From assembly GCA_018657655.1 (NCBI GenBank), contig JABHWQ010000503.1, positions 1-9,775 of the forward strand: a DNA stretch of 9,775 nucleotides, read 5' to 3'. The number at the start of each line of letters is the position of its first letter. Positions within the stretch are counted from its first letter, which is position 1. This DNA is from Chloroflexota bacterium (GTDB lineage: Bacteria > Chloroflexota > Dehalococcoidia > SZUA-161 > SpSt-899). The notes under the pieces were generated by a model, which was not told where the DNA came from, searched no databases, and saw only the letters and a list, made by a program, of their open reading frames with translations. A program made the position numbers and the translations under genes. Of this stretch, positions 1 through 7,645 are shown in pieces.

Positions 1-1175
1 CTACTGGCCACCGCTTGTATCATCGCTCCGGTTGCTACCACCGTTTTACCGCTGCCAACATCTCCGTGCAACAAGCGACTCATAGGCGTTTTTTTGTTTA
101 TATCAGATAGGGTTTCCTTAAGGACGCGTTTTTGTGCCGAGGTGAGTTCAAAGGGAAGTGATGTCAGGAAACTCCGGACGTATTCTTTATTTGCACCCAG
201 TTTTAAACCACGCATCCCCCCTTGCCGCTCGCGTTTTTTGGAGACCACGCCGATTTGTATGAGGAATAGTTCATCGAAGGCTAGCCGCCGTCTGGCTGTA
301 TATTTGGCAGGTTGGTCAGTTGGATAGTGAGCCTGCTCTATCGCTTCGGCCAGTCCGATTAACTTGGCACTTTTCTTTACTTTTTCAGGTAGAAAATCCT
401 TTAGAAGCGGAAGGCAAGAATCCAGAGCTTGTCTGACGAATTTGCGCACCTGGCGCGGGTACAAGCCTTCGGTGAGGGAGTAAACGGGAACGAGTTGCCG
501 GGCTGTGCATGGTTCGTCCGAATCGAATACTTCGAAGGAACTTGGCTGGAAAACTCTGGTTCCTTTCCATATTCCTGCCTTACCGCTGAGAAGTAATCTG
601 GTATTGGCACTAAACTTTTTCGCCAGAAACGGCTGGTTGAAAAAGGTTACTCGCATGGTTCCGCTGCTATCTCCAACGATGACCTCCGTGTTTTGTATTC
701 CGCGCCGTGTCCTTTTGGCTGTGGCTTGCCATACGTTCACCATGATGGTTTGTTCTATACCCATCTGCAAATCAGCAATAGCAGTTGGGGAAGTGTAATC
801 GATATGGCGTCGGGGGAAAAAGTAGAGGAGATCACTGACTGAGCGTACTCCCATCCTTTCGAACTTGGGAGCTGACTTTAAACTGATTCCTTTGATTGTG
901 GTGATCGGTGAGTCCAGCGAAATTGCTGGTTTCGTGTCCGATCGTGCTTTGACCGATTTTACCGCGGGGGAGATGCTTTTTAGCGTGGCGCCAATCCAGT
1001 CTTTCCGTTCTTTTGGGTCCAGTGACCTGTAGTTTGGGTAAGGCAGGTGAATGTGATTGGGATGTATCTCCGAAAAACGTTCCAGAAATCTATCCAGACC
1101 GCTCGTTACAGCTGAGTCCGTGTAGTCCCTGGACTGCTCCAGGGCCAGAATTTTTTTCAGTTGATCTACGTTCAA
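1..1175 (-). CDS. recG: ATP-dependent DNA helicase RecG, N-terminal part (runs off window)
   Basis: RecG is a superfamily 2 helicase that remodels stalled replication forks and Holliday junctions. About 391 codons are visible, open and without frameshift to the window edge; the C-terminal helicase motifs lie outside. The first ~90 residues are a hydrophilic N-terminal extension. The wedge/OB domain follows from about residue 91 (ITTIKGISLKSAPKFERMG, then LLYFFPRRHIDY). The linker LVPVYSLTEGLYPRQVRK and the RRRLAFDELFLIQ segment are typical of the family. LPFELTSAQKRVL (Q motif) leads to Walker A GDVGSGKT at residues 371-378. No ATG exists before the wedge, so TTG at 1175-1173 is chosen, with a weak GTGGGA upstream. 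Another in-frame TTG lies at 1205, directly after the stop of the upstream relic. Identity is certain; the exact start is not. Confidence 0.96.
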   Translation of the reverse strand, partial: MNVDQLKKILALEQSRDYTDSAVTSGLDRFLERFSEIHPNHIHLPYPNYRSLDPKERKDWIGATLKSISPAVKSVKARSDTKPAISLDSPITTIKGISLKSAPKFERMGVRSVSDLLYFFPRRHIDYTSPTAIADLQMGIEQTIMVNVWQATAKRTRRGIQNTEVIVGDSSGTMRVTFFNQPFLAKKFSANTRLLLSGKAGIWKGTRVFQPSSFEVFDSDEPCTARQLVPVYSLTEGLYPRQVRKFVRQALDSCLPLLKDFLPEKVKKSAKLIGLAEAIEQAHYPTDQPAKYTARRRLAFDELFLIQIGVVSKKRERQGGMRGLKLGANKEYVRSFLTSLPFELTSAQKRVLKETLSDINKKTPMSRLLHGDVGSGKTVVATGAMIQAVAS

Positions 1176-1208
1176 TAATATCCCACTACAATGGCTGGTT
1201 ACCAATGG

Positions 1209-1513
1209 TTATTCGATAATCCCTATAGCTGAAGCACCCGGGCCCAAACATGTTTCAATCACAGACCCAATCCGGGATTGGCATATTCTGTCTTTATCGA
1301 AAATGAATGATACCCTTTGGGTGAACGTGGCGACTTCGTCAGGTGCCGTGCTATGCAAAAATACGCTTCCACTTTTGCCGATTGCATGGTCAACATATCC
1401 GGGACGGGGAAGATGTTGAGGGCATTTACAGTTGCAGAGCTACCGCTGATGAACTGGATGCCTGACCGGAACATCTCTCGTAAATACTTGCCGTTCCAGG
1501 AATCCAGTTGCAT
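1209..1513 (-). pseudogene. Relic of a DAK2 (FakA-like) / DegV gene: head and tail retained, middle deleted
   Basis: Reading leftward from ATG 1513, the first 39 codons match the start of DAK2-domain proteins of the FakA fatty-acid-kinase type: GKYLREMFRSGIQFI, then NALNIFPVPD. In functional proteins GDTGTN, a phosphate/nucleotide-binding motif, follows directly; here it is absent. From about 1397 the adjacent frame encodes 62 residues ending at TAA 1211-1209. These resemble a DegV C-terminus: VFLHSTAPDEVATF, then SRIGSVIETCLGPGASAIGI, compare the family's IGPVIGTHxGPGALG. Head and tail are in different frames. The head frame alone stays open to 1259 (84 codons) but loses homology. FakA phosphorylates fatty acids presented by DegV-type FakB, and DAK2-DegV fusions are known. 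The parent was therefore a fusion or an adjacent pair that lost its centre. rpmB-fakA-recG neighbourhoods occur widely, which supports the identification. Confidence 0.75.
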
Positions 1514-1534
1514 TGTTTCTGCCGATCCTGTGAT

Positions 1535-1563
1535 TTGCTAAGCTGCTCTAATTATGGTATTCT
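1535..1563 (+). promoter_or_regulatory. Candidate promoter of rpmB
   Basis: TTGCTA (1535-1540) and TATTCT (1558-1563) are separated by 17 bp. TG precedes the -10 by one base (TGGTATTCT), giving an extended -10. Transcription would start near 1570, about 44 nt before the rpmB ATG. Each hexamer matches consensus at only 4 of 6 positions, so this is a plausible but unproven call. Confidence 0.4.
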
Positions 1564-1613
1564 GTTTAATGCATTTTACAGCAAAGTAAATTATCAAGTC
1601 AAAGGGTTTAATT

Positions 1614-1796
1614 ATGAAGTGTGATGTTTGCGGCAAGACCAAACAGTTCGGGAATAACGTTAGTCATTCCATGCGCCATACCAAGAGGCAGTGGCGGCCT
1701 AACATACAGAAGACATCGGTAGCGGTAGATGGAAGGAAAAAACAGATTAACATCTGTACCAGATGCCTGCGTACCCAATCCAAGGCCTCCGCCTAA
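1614..1796 (+). CDS. rpmB: 50S ribosomal protein L28 (bL28), zinc-binding type
   Basis: This is a 60-residue basic protein of the large ribosomal subunit, of normal length for bL28. It carries CDVCGKT at the N-terminus, NNVSHSMRHTKRQWRPN in the centre and ICTRCLRT near the C-terminus. The cysteine pairs C3/C6 and C48/C51 form the zinc-ribbon site of the 'C+' paralogue, so growth under zinc limitation could depend on a cysteine-free paralogue elsewhere, if one exists. AAAGGG at 1601-1606 is a suitable ribosome binding site 7 nt before ATG. The gene is monocistronic: a promoter lies just upstream and an intrinsic terminator just downstream. Its TAA (1794-1796) overlaps the TAG of the convergent rpe, so the two genes share three bases. 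Confidence 0.97.
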   Translation: MKCDVCGKTKQFGNNVSHSMRHTKRQWRPNIQKTSVAVDGRKKQINICTRCLRTQSKASA

Positions 1797-2464
1797 ACAA
1801 AAGAAGCTATGCTGTTTCGAATCCGTTCAATCGCTTGTTGGACGGATTCTTTTTTGTTAAATACGGCGGAACCCGCTACTAGAACTCGCCCTCCCGCTTG
1901 AACAACTCTCAAGGCTGTATCGGCGTTGACTCCTCCGTCTACCTCTATCTCTGCATCAAGACCCTTATCGTCCAGCATTTGCCTTATGCGAGCAACCTTT
2001 TCCAGTCCCTGCGGAATGAAACTTTGCCCCCCGTACCCCGGATTAACTGTCATCACAACCACCATATCGATGACTGGGAGAATCTCACTGATCGCTTCTG
2101 CTGGAGTGGAAGGATTTAAAGCCACGCCAGCTTTCACGTTTAGCTCTCTTATCTGCGTCAGAACACGATGCAAATGAGTGCAAGCTTCAACATGGACGGT
2201 AATATAATCGGCGCCGGCTTGGGCGAAGTTTTCGATCTGCCTATCGGCGGATTCTATCATCAAGTGTACATCGAGAGGTAAAGCGGTATGCGGCCGGATC
2301 GCCTTCACCAGTTCATCACCGAAAGTTATAGGTGGCACAAATTGCCCATCCATGACATCGACATGAATATAGTCTGCACCGGATTGAGTGGCTTCCTTGA
2401 CCTGTTCTCCAAAACGGGCGAAATCGGCCGACAGAATGGAGGGCGCTATTTTGATCTCATTCAT
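1793..2464 (-). CDS. rpe: Ribulose-phosphate 3-epimerase
   Basis: This enzyme interconverts D-ribulose 5-phosphate and D-xylulose 5-phosphate in the cytosolic pentose phosphate pathway. The 223 residues form one complete TIM barrel of standard family length. IAPSILSADF is at residues 6-15. HVDVMDGQFVP carries H34 and D36, DVHLMI carries H67, and the second catalytic acid is D176 in EVDGGVN. H34, D36, H67 and D176 are the metal ligands, and D36/D176 are the acid-base pair. MTVNPGYGGQSF (138-149) is the flexible phosphate loop. The ATG overlaps the end of argH by 8 nt, with GAAGGA (2476-2471) 6 nt upstream, which indicates translational coupling. The last ~20 codons also encode the terminator hairpin of the convergent rpmB. 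Confidence 0.97.
   Translation of the reverse strand: MNEIKIAPSILSADFARFGEQVKEATQSGADYIHVDVMDGQFVPPITFGDELVKAIRPHTALPLDVHLMIESADRQIENFAQAGADYITVHVEACTHLHRVLTQIRELNVKAGVALNPSTPAEAISEILPVIDMVVVMTVNPGYGGQSFIPQGLEKVARIRQMLDDKGLDAEIEVDGGVNADTALRVVQAGGRVLVAGSAVFNKKESVQQAIERIRNSIASFV
1819..1855 (+). terminator. Intrinsic terminator of rpmB, embedded in the rpe coding end
   Basis: The arms GAATCCGTTCAA (1819-1830) and TTGGACGGATTC (1838-1849) form a 12-bp stem with one G-T pair and a 7-nt loop. Six Ts follow (1850-1855). The structure lies 23 nt after the rpmB stop. The other strand has no U-run after the stem, so it works in one direction only. It lies wholly inside codons near the 3' end of rpe on the opposite strand. 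Confidence 0.85.
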
Positions 2465-3827
2465 TGACTTTCCTTCTGGCTTTCTTAAGGGCTCGTTCTA
2501 CTTGTTTCGGTGAGGTTCCCCCGGGAACGTTACGGGCTGTAACGGAAGACTCCAGGGTAATTGAAAAAACATCTTCTTTAAACAAAGGTGAAAGATTCTG
2601 ATAATCCGTTAATGGTAGTTCGTGCAGAGCTTTTCCTTTGCTGATGGCAAGAAGAACCAGTTGCCCCACAATACCATGCGCCTCCCTGAATGGGACTCGT
2701 TTTTTGGCAAGGTAGTCGGCCACGTCGGTTGCCAGAGTATAATTCTCACTGGCAGCTTGCTGCATCTTTTCGGTATTGAATGTGAGGGATTCCAGCATTC
2801 CCGCGAACACTTCAATTGTTGAATTCAAAGTTTCCACGGTATCGAAAAAACCTTCTTTGTCTTCTTGCAGGTCTCTGTTGTAAGCAAGAGGTAGTCCTTT
2901 CATCGTGACAAGTATCGAGATCAGGTTGCCGTATACGCGACCAGTTTTGCCTCTTGCCAGTTCGGCCACATCCGGGTTCTTTTTTTGTGGCATGATACTG
3001 GAACTGGTGGCGAAGGCGTCATCGATTTCAACAAATCCAAATTCGGCTGATGACCAGAGGATTATCTCTTCGGCCAGACGTGAAAAATGCATCATGGCGA
3101 TACTGGCTGCCGCGTGATACTCTATAATGAAATCACGATCAGAAACAGCATCAATACTATTTGCGCTAGGTTCACAAAATCCCAATTCCCTGGCGACTCC
3201 ACGACGATCTATGGGATAGGGTACTCCTGCCAGCGCTCCACTGCCGAGTGGCATGGAGTCCGTGCGTTTTATACAATCCTCAAACCGGCCCAGATCGCGC
3301 TGAGCCATCTCAAAATAGGCAAGGAGATGATGGGCAAGCAGAATAGGCTGGGCCCGCTGCAAATGCGTATAGCCGGGGACAATGGTTTCTTTATTCGCTT
3401 CCGCCAGATCAAGGATGATGTTCTGGAATTTTCTCAACAAAGCGATTGTCTCATACATGGCATCCATAGCATAAAGACGGATATCGGTAGCGACCTGATC
3501 ATTCCTGGAGCGAGCCGTGTGCAACTTGCCTGCTACTTCCCCAATCTTTTCGAACAGACGGGTTTCGATGTTCATGTGGATATCTTCCAGGGAAGGATCG
3601 AAAGTGAATTCATCGCGTTCGATCTCTTCTTTGATGGAGGTTAATCCCGCTACGATCTTTTCCAAATCGTCCCAATCGATTATGCTCCGACTGGCCAGCA
3701 TCTTCGCATGGGCGATAGAGCCTGTAATATCCTGCCGATAGAGGCGCTTATCGAAAGATATAGATTCAGTGTAGTTCTGAACTACTTTGGCAGTGTCTTT
3801 TTCAAAGCGTGAACGGAGCGGTTTCAT
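2457..3827 (-). CDS. argH: Argininosuccinate lyase
   Basis: This enzyme performs the last step of arginine biosynthesis, splitting argininosuccinate into arginine and fumarate. The 456 residues are full family length. SRFEKDTAKVVQNYTESISFDKRLYRQDI forms the N-terminus, where most homologues read WGGRF and this one reads RSRF. HTARSRNDQV (103-112) and YTHLQRAQPI (153-162) follow, with the catalytic H155. The fumarase/aspartase-superfamily signature SSSIMPQKKNPDVAE (275-289) contains the catalytic serine. The ATG fits the family start, but only a poor GAGAT precedes it. No argG is adjacent; the upstream gene is an unrelated hydrolase 56 nt away, and rpe follows with an 8-nt overlap. All key residues are present, so the enzyme should be functional. 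Confidence 0.97.
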   Translation of the reverse strand: MKPLRSRFEKDTAKVVQNYTESISFDKRLYRQDITGSIAHAKMLASRSIIDWDDLEKIVAGLTSIKEEIERDEFTFDPSLEDIHMNIETRLFEKIGEVAGKLHTARSRNDQVATDIRLYAMDAMYETIALLRKFQNIILDLAEANKETIVPGYTHLQRAQPILLAHHLLAYFEMAQRDLGRFEDCIKRTDSMPLGSGALAGVPYPIDRRGVARELGFCEPSANSIDAVSDRDFIIEYHAAASIAMMHFSRLAEEIILWSSAEFGFVEIDDAFATSSSIMPQKKNPDVAELARGKTGRVYGNLISILVTMKGLPLAYNRDLQEDKEGFFDTVETLNSTIEVFAGMLESLTFNTEKMQQAASENYTLATDVADYLAKKRVPFREAHGIVGQLVLLAISKGKALHELPLTDYQNLSPLFKEDVFSITLESSVTARNVPGGTSPKQVERALKKARRKVNE

Positions 3828-3840
3828 GATCTCGTTTGGT

Positions 3841-3870
3841 ATTATGGCACCAATTTATCATACGGGTCAA
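3841..3870 (-). promoter_or_regulatory. Candidate argH-rpe promoter
   Basis: On the minus strand TTGACC (3870-3865) and CATAAT (3846-3841) are 18 bp apart, each matching consensus at 5 of 6 positions. Initiation near 3834 would leave a leader of only about 6 nt before the argH ATG at 3827. That fits the weak ribosome binding site. A promoter here would separate argH-rpe from the redox operon upstream, since no terminator is visible in the gap. Confidence 0.45.
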
Positions 3871-3883
3871 GCAAAGAGATTTC

Positions 3884-5020
3884 TTAAGGTAAATATGTTC
3901 TCAAAAGATCTAAACACTGAGTTGATCCGGTGTGTTGAAATAGCTCATCGTCTTTACCGACCTGGCGAACATCCCCGCATTCTTCCATGATTTCAATATG
4001 GGCCAGAAGCTCATTTTGAGCCATCAGACTGCCAACGCCGGCTAGCTGTGTGGGTGTGAAGTGCTTCACAACTATTTCATCCAGATGCTTGGGTTCGGAG
4101 CTAATGATCTCGAGGATGTCGAGGCAACGATCAATGTGGAATTGGATGATTTCGTTGGCTCGATCAGATGTTGAGTGGATTAAATTGAATTTACCGTTAT
4201 AGAACAACCGATGAGCGGTGAAAGTCGCTTGAAAGCCCCTTGAACTAAGGTTCGCAACTTTATTGAGCGACTTGATATAGTTCATTAAACCGTACGTTGT
4301 ATTTTCCTTCTGATACCTCTCCGGCAATATCCGGCGATTTGCCTCGAAAGACTGAGTTCTGGAAGGATGCGGAGTAATGCCCGGAAGTATGGTATCGCCA
4401 GTGAAAATAACCTCATTTTCGAGGATAATGCATATCGAATCGGGACTGTGGCCGGGTGTTGATGCGAAGCTAAGGTCTTTGATGGGTGATTCAAATTCAT
4501 CATTGACAAGGAAATCAATGCTTAGCTGGCTCCTCTTTTTATGATACGAATTACAATTCTTCTGAACGAATTCTTCCGGCATGACACACGATCTGCATGA
4601 TCCCGGCAGATCGGGCCGAAAAGCCCCATCCGTGATGTCCGGATAGTATGAAGTCATTCGTGGATAGACCTGGTGAGCCCAAAGCTCGGCATTCATCAAT
4701 GGTAATATATCGGGAAGGTTACCATCGTGATCTTCATGACAGTGAGAGACGATGATGGCATAAATACTTGAAAAGCTTTGCCCGATTGTCTTCAGTTGGC
4801 TTTCCAGGACTTCGACATTGCCAAATCGACCGGTATCTATCAGAATTGTTTTTTCTCCCAATATCAGATAGCACCATGTTGGGCCCAAATCCCATTCCGC
4901 ATCAGCATGGATATTGGGAATAGCCATGCCATAAACTTCGGTTCCTTTGCTCGTTTGATGCCGAACGACCATATCTTCGCCATTGTCTTTTCCGGCAACA
5001 ATTATTTCAGGTTCTTTCAT
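3884..5020 (-). CDS. Metallo-beta-lactamase-fold hydrolase with C-terminal winged-helix-like tail
   Basis: The protein has 378 residues from ATG 5020. The fold is shown by YLILGEKTILIDTG followed by the metal motif SHCHEDHDG (H93, H95, D97, H98). TPGHSPDS (H191), FTGDTILPG (bridging D209) and TAHR (H270) complete a two-metal site. The C-terminal ~95 residues (RANEIIQFHIDRCLDILEII to ELLAHIEIMEECGDV) resemble the winged-helix extension of LACTB2-like hydrolases. An insertion with three cysteines (C142, C145, C156, in CRSC and KNC) is unusual and could bind another metal. The reading frame extends to GTG 5047, but that lies inside the upstream gene; ATG 5020, 5 nt after that gene's stop, is preferred although its ribosome binding site is weak. 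It is the last gene of the redox operon. A thioester or ester hydrolase role is only an inference. Confidence 0.88.
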   Translation of the reverse strand: MKEPEIIVAGKDNGEDMVVRHQTSKGTEVYGMAIPNIHADAEWDLGPTWCYLILGEKTILIDTGRFGNVEVLESQLKTIGQSFSSIYAIIVSHCHEDHDGNLPDILPLMNAELWAHQVYPRMTSYYPDITDGAFRPDLPGSCRSCVMPEEFVQKNCNSYHKKRSQLSIDFLVNDEFESPIKDLSFASTPGHSPDSICIILENEVIFTGDTILPGITPHPSRTQSFEANRRILPERYQKENTTYGLMNYIKSLNKVANLSSRGFQATFTAHRLFYNGKFNLIHSTSDRANEIIQFHIDRCLDILEIISSEPKHLDEIVVKHFTPTQLAGVGSLMAQNELLAHIEIMEECGDVRQVGKDDELFQHTGSTQCLDLLRTYLP

Positions 5021-5025
5021 AAAAC

Positions 5026-6204
5026 TTAAAGTCCCAGTGCCTGACACAAAAATTGAGTGATATCGATCACTTTGGTTTCGCTCTCAGCACTCTTTACTGC
5101 GCGATTAAGGTTCCAATCACAAAATGAGCAGGCGGTAACAATTGTGCTTGCTCCAACAGCTTCAGCATCCTTGATTCGATTGTTCCCGGTGAGCATCGAA
5201 AGCTCCGGTAGTTCCACTGGATATCTGCCACAGCATTGCGTATCTTTGCCGCTTCCTTCCGTTTCAACCAATTCAACGCCGGGGATGCTGGTAATCACTT
5301 TTCGGGGCTCTTTAATGACTTTCCCGCCAAGTCTGGTCAAATGGCAAGGGTCCTGATAAGTTACTTTTTGATTTATTGCTTTTTCTGGCTTTATTTTACC
5401 TTCGTCGATCATTTTTGCCAAGACCTCAGTGATGTGCACAACTTCGAAATCGAGTTCCCCGGCAATCTTCGGATAGTCGAATTTAAGAACGTTGTAGCAG
5501 CACCCGCATGAGGTAACAATCCGCTTTGCTCCGGCTTCTTTGAAGGCAGCTACGTTACTTTTCACCAACGATTCGAATGCATCCATTTGACCGGAACTGA
5601 GCAGCGGATTGCCGCAACATACCTCGTTTTCTCCAAGGATGGCAAATTCAGTCCTAGAATGGGCGAGCAGTTTGGCTGTGGCCTGAGCCAGTTGAGGTGA
5701 TCGATAGGATGCAACACATCCGGCAAAATAGACTAAATCTGCCTTCTGTGGGACGTTCATCCCCTCAGTCCATTTGGCTCGTTCAACTTTGGGTCTACCG
5801 AATCGGTTGCCTTCTTTTTCTATTTGGGCAGCTGTTTTTACAAAAGGTTCGATAGGGCCTTTCCCCATTTTGAAGAGGTCGGTACGTAGATCTCGAAACA
5901 TGGGCACATGTTCCTTATCAACTACGCAACCAACGGTGCTGCACGCTCCGCACAGAAGACAATCGTATACTACTTTCACGAAATCGTCGCTGGGCTCGTA
6001 TTTGCCTTCAAGTATCCATTTGGCGGCTTGAATTCGGCCCAGTGCAGAATGAGTGAGCGTTCTAAATTTTTCGTATTCCGGGCAGAGTCTATCGGACGTT
6101 GGCCCTTTGGGAGGGTAAGGGTTCCACGGTCCGCGCTGGCAGACGCTGCATACCTGACAGTTCCAAATTGTTGGTTTGTGTTTTTCGATTAATTCATATG
6201 CCAT
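5026..6204 (-). CDS. Iron-sulfur oxidoreductase, 2x[4Fe-4S] plus two CCG domains (HdrD/GlcF-like)
   Basis: This 392-residue cytoplasmic electron carrier resembles the fused C and B subunits of heterodisulfide reductase. The ferredoxin-like part has C16-x2-C19-x2-C22...C41-P and C82-x2-C85-x2-C88-x4-C93, giving two [4Fe-4S] sites; the first is spread wider than usual. Two complete CCG domains follow: C163...C196-C197-G...C233-x2-C236 and C287...C324-C325-G...C359-x2-C362. Such domains bind [4Fe-4S] or non-cubane clusters. The gene follows the GlcD-like flavoprotein by 12 nt, and that gene's TAA overlaps this gene's AAGGAG site (6218-6213), so the two are translationally linked. By analogy with GlcD/GlcF and D-lactate dehydrogenase pairs, it should take electrons from the flavin and pass them on. 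No membrane segment is visible, so the final acceptor is unknown. Confidence 0.92.
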   Translation of the reverse strand: MAYELIEKHKPTIWNCQVCSVCQRGPWNPYPPKGPTSDRLCPEYEKFRTLTHSALGRIQAAKWILEGKYEPSDDFVKVVYDCLLCGACSTVGCVVDKEHVPMFRDLRTDLFKMGKGPIEPFVKTAAQIEKEGNRFGRPKVERAKWTEGMNVPQKADLVYFAGCVASYRSPQLAQATAKLLAHSRTEFAILGENEVCCGNPLLSSGQMDAFESLVKSNVAAFKEAGAKRIVTSCGCCYNVLKFDYPKIAGELDFEVVHITEVLAKMIDEGKIKPEKAINQKVTYQDPCHLTRLGGKVIKEPRKVITSIPGVELVETEGSGKDTQCCGRYPVELPELSMLTGNNRIKDAEAVGASTIVTACSFCDWNLNRAVKSAESETKVIDITQFLCQALGL

Positions 6205-6216
6205 TCTGAAGTCTCC

Positions 6217-7581
6217 TTACTTGTCCACCACAGGCGATTGGCCCCTGTGCATGACGTGATTCGGGTCGAGTGCAGTTTTGATCCTGCTCCAGAAGGCCAG
6301 ATATTCCGGTACTATGTGGGGAGTGCAGTCAGGATTGGGCCCCGGATAATCGGGAACGGCTCCTGCTGCGGTCCATCCCTCACGCACTTCCTTTGTGGCT
6401 TGGGCTGCTACTTCGGGCCCATCATTCAACTCGTCGTAAACGTACACTGGGAACGCGTTAGCGTATGTCTGGCAGGTCCACCAGAGCATTCCGCGATTCA
6501 TTCCGTATTTATCGCCGACGCTGTTGTATACGTTGAATACGTCAGCTGTGGTATCCATTGAATGGAAGCAGCCCACGCAGAAATAACGTTTGGGGGGCTT
6601 TGCCCGTAGTGAAGTTCCCCGTGCCCCTCCCCAGAGCATCTTTATGGTGTTAGAAGGCAACTCTTTCCCCAAATTAGCTTCGGCGATAATCTGCCTGGCT
6701 TTTGCGATTCTGAACTCGACTTCCTCTTTCCATCCTTCGGCAAACAGTTGAACGATCCATGGAGCTGGTGGAGGTAAACTGATCGTCTTGAACATTTCGT
6801 CATCGACACAGGTGATGCCATAGGCAATGTTAGCCCGCATAAGCTTCTTCATCCCCTCCTGCGCATCCTCAGCGGTATCAAATCCGAAAGAGATACAATC
6901 CAGTGCTTCTGGAATGGGATAGACCCTCATGGTGACTTCCGTCATCACACCCGAGACGCCGAGTGAATTCAAGTATAATCCGGTCAAATCAGGTCCAGTT
7001 CCCAAATACCGTGCAAACTGTTTGGCTCCTTTGAAGGAAGCTGATCCGGTTCGCACGATTTCACCAGTGGGAAGCACTACTTGAAGCCCAACGATAAAAT
7101 CGCCCACACGTCCGTAGATCGCCCCCCCGGCCCCCATACCGTTAAAAGCAGTCCAACCCCCGATGGTCACGCCGCCACCGAATTCAGGTAGCCATGGTAT
7201 CTTCCAGCCCCGCTGTTCGATGTATTTGATCAATCCGTAGACTGTAGTCCCGGCTTGCATGGTAATCGCTTGGGCATCCTCGTCGATCCCATAGATTGTG
7301 TTCATCCGATTAAGATCGAGCACGATGCCGCCATGCCGAGGTAGAGCCATACCGGTGGTCGTTGTCCCTCCAGCTCGGACTGTCACCGGTGTATCAACCT
7401 CGTTGGCCAGCTTCATCCCCTGCGATACCTCTTCGGTCGAACCCGGAATTACGATCACATCCGGCTGCAACGGACCCTCATAACTCCAGGCTCTGGAATA
7501 GGCGATGAGATCGTAGTCTTTATCAGCGACGTAGTCCGGACCGACTATATCTTTTAATTTATCAATAGTTGATTTGTCCAA
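6217..7581 (-). CDS. FAD-binding oxidoreductase, GlcD/VAO family, TTG start
   Basis: This flavoprotein of the glycolate oxidase/D-lactate dehydrogenase (PCMH-fold) family probably oxidises a hydroxy acid or alcohol. With the TTG start it has 454 residues, the usual family size. The FAD-binding domain includes QPDVIVIPGSTEEV (39-52), VRAGGTTTTGMAL (68-80) and GGVTIGGWTAFNGMGAGG (136-153), then YGRVGDFIVGLQVV. GVSGVMTEVTMRVYP (208-222) ends the domain where GlcD proteins usually read GTLGIVTE. The C-terminal cap domain ends LDPNHVMHRGQSP. The frame stays open upstream to 7839, but that would overlap the crotonase gene by 158 nt and precede all homology. TTG 7581 has a perfect AAGGAG (7594-7589) 7 nt upstream and puts the first residues, MDKSTIDKLKDIVGPDYV, where homology begins. 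It lies second in the operon, 100 nt after the crotonase gene. The substrate is unknown. Confidence 0.9.
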   Translation of the reverse strand: MDKSTIDKLKDIVGPDYVADKDYDLIAYSRAWSYEGPLQPDVIVIPGSTEEVSQGMKLANEVDTPVTVRAGGTTTTGMALPRHGGIVLDLNRMNTIYGIDEDAQAITMQAGTTVYGLIKYIEQRGWKIPWLPEFGGGVTIGGWTAFNGMGAGGAIYGRVGDFIVGLQVVLPTGEIVRTGSASFKGAKQFARYLGTGPDLTGLYLNSLGVSGVMTEVTMRVYPIPEALDCISFGFDTAEDAQEGMKKLMRANIAYGITCVDDEMFKTISLPPPAPWIVQLFAEGWKEEVEFRIAKARQIIAEANLGKELPSNTIKMLWGGARGTSLRAKPPKRYFCVGCFHSMDTTADVFNVYNSVGDKYGMNRGMLWWTCQTYANAFPVYVYDELNDGPEVAAQATKEVREGWTAAGAVPDYPGPNPDCTPHIVPEYLAFWSRIKTALDPNHVMHRGQSPVVDK

Positions 7582-7645
7582 CGGATTGCTCCTTGATACT
7601 AAAGCGTTTGACCATTTCTTGAATTTGTGTCCCTGCTTATGTCGT

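Noticed and set aside
401..1219. Small plus- and minus-strand reading frames across the first 1.2 kb
   Set aside because: The whole stretch is continuous RecG coding sequence on the minus strand in another frame that runs off the window edge.
1751..1765. CATCTG-TAC-CAGATG palindrome as an rpe terminator
   Set aside because: Only a 6-bp stem with no U-run on the minus strand. It lies in rpmB codons for the second zinc motif.
3087..3644. 185-codon plus-strand reading frame
   Set aside because: It is antisense to well-conserved argH codons, has no recognisable domain, and is explained as a shadow of that gene.
5021..5047. GTG start at 5047 for the MBL-fold protein
   Set aside because: It lies inside the 3' end of the CCG gene. 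ATG 5020, just after that gene's stop, gives a normal start; the GTG is not fully excluded.
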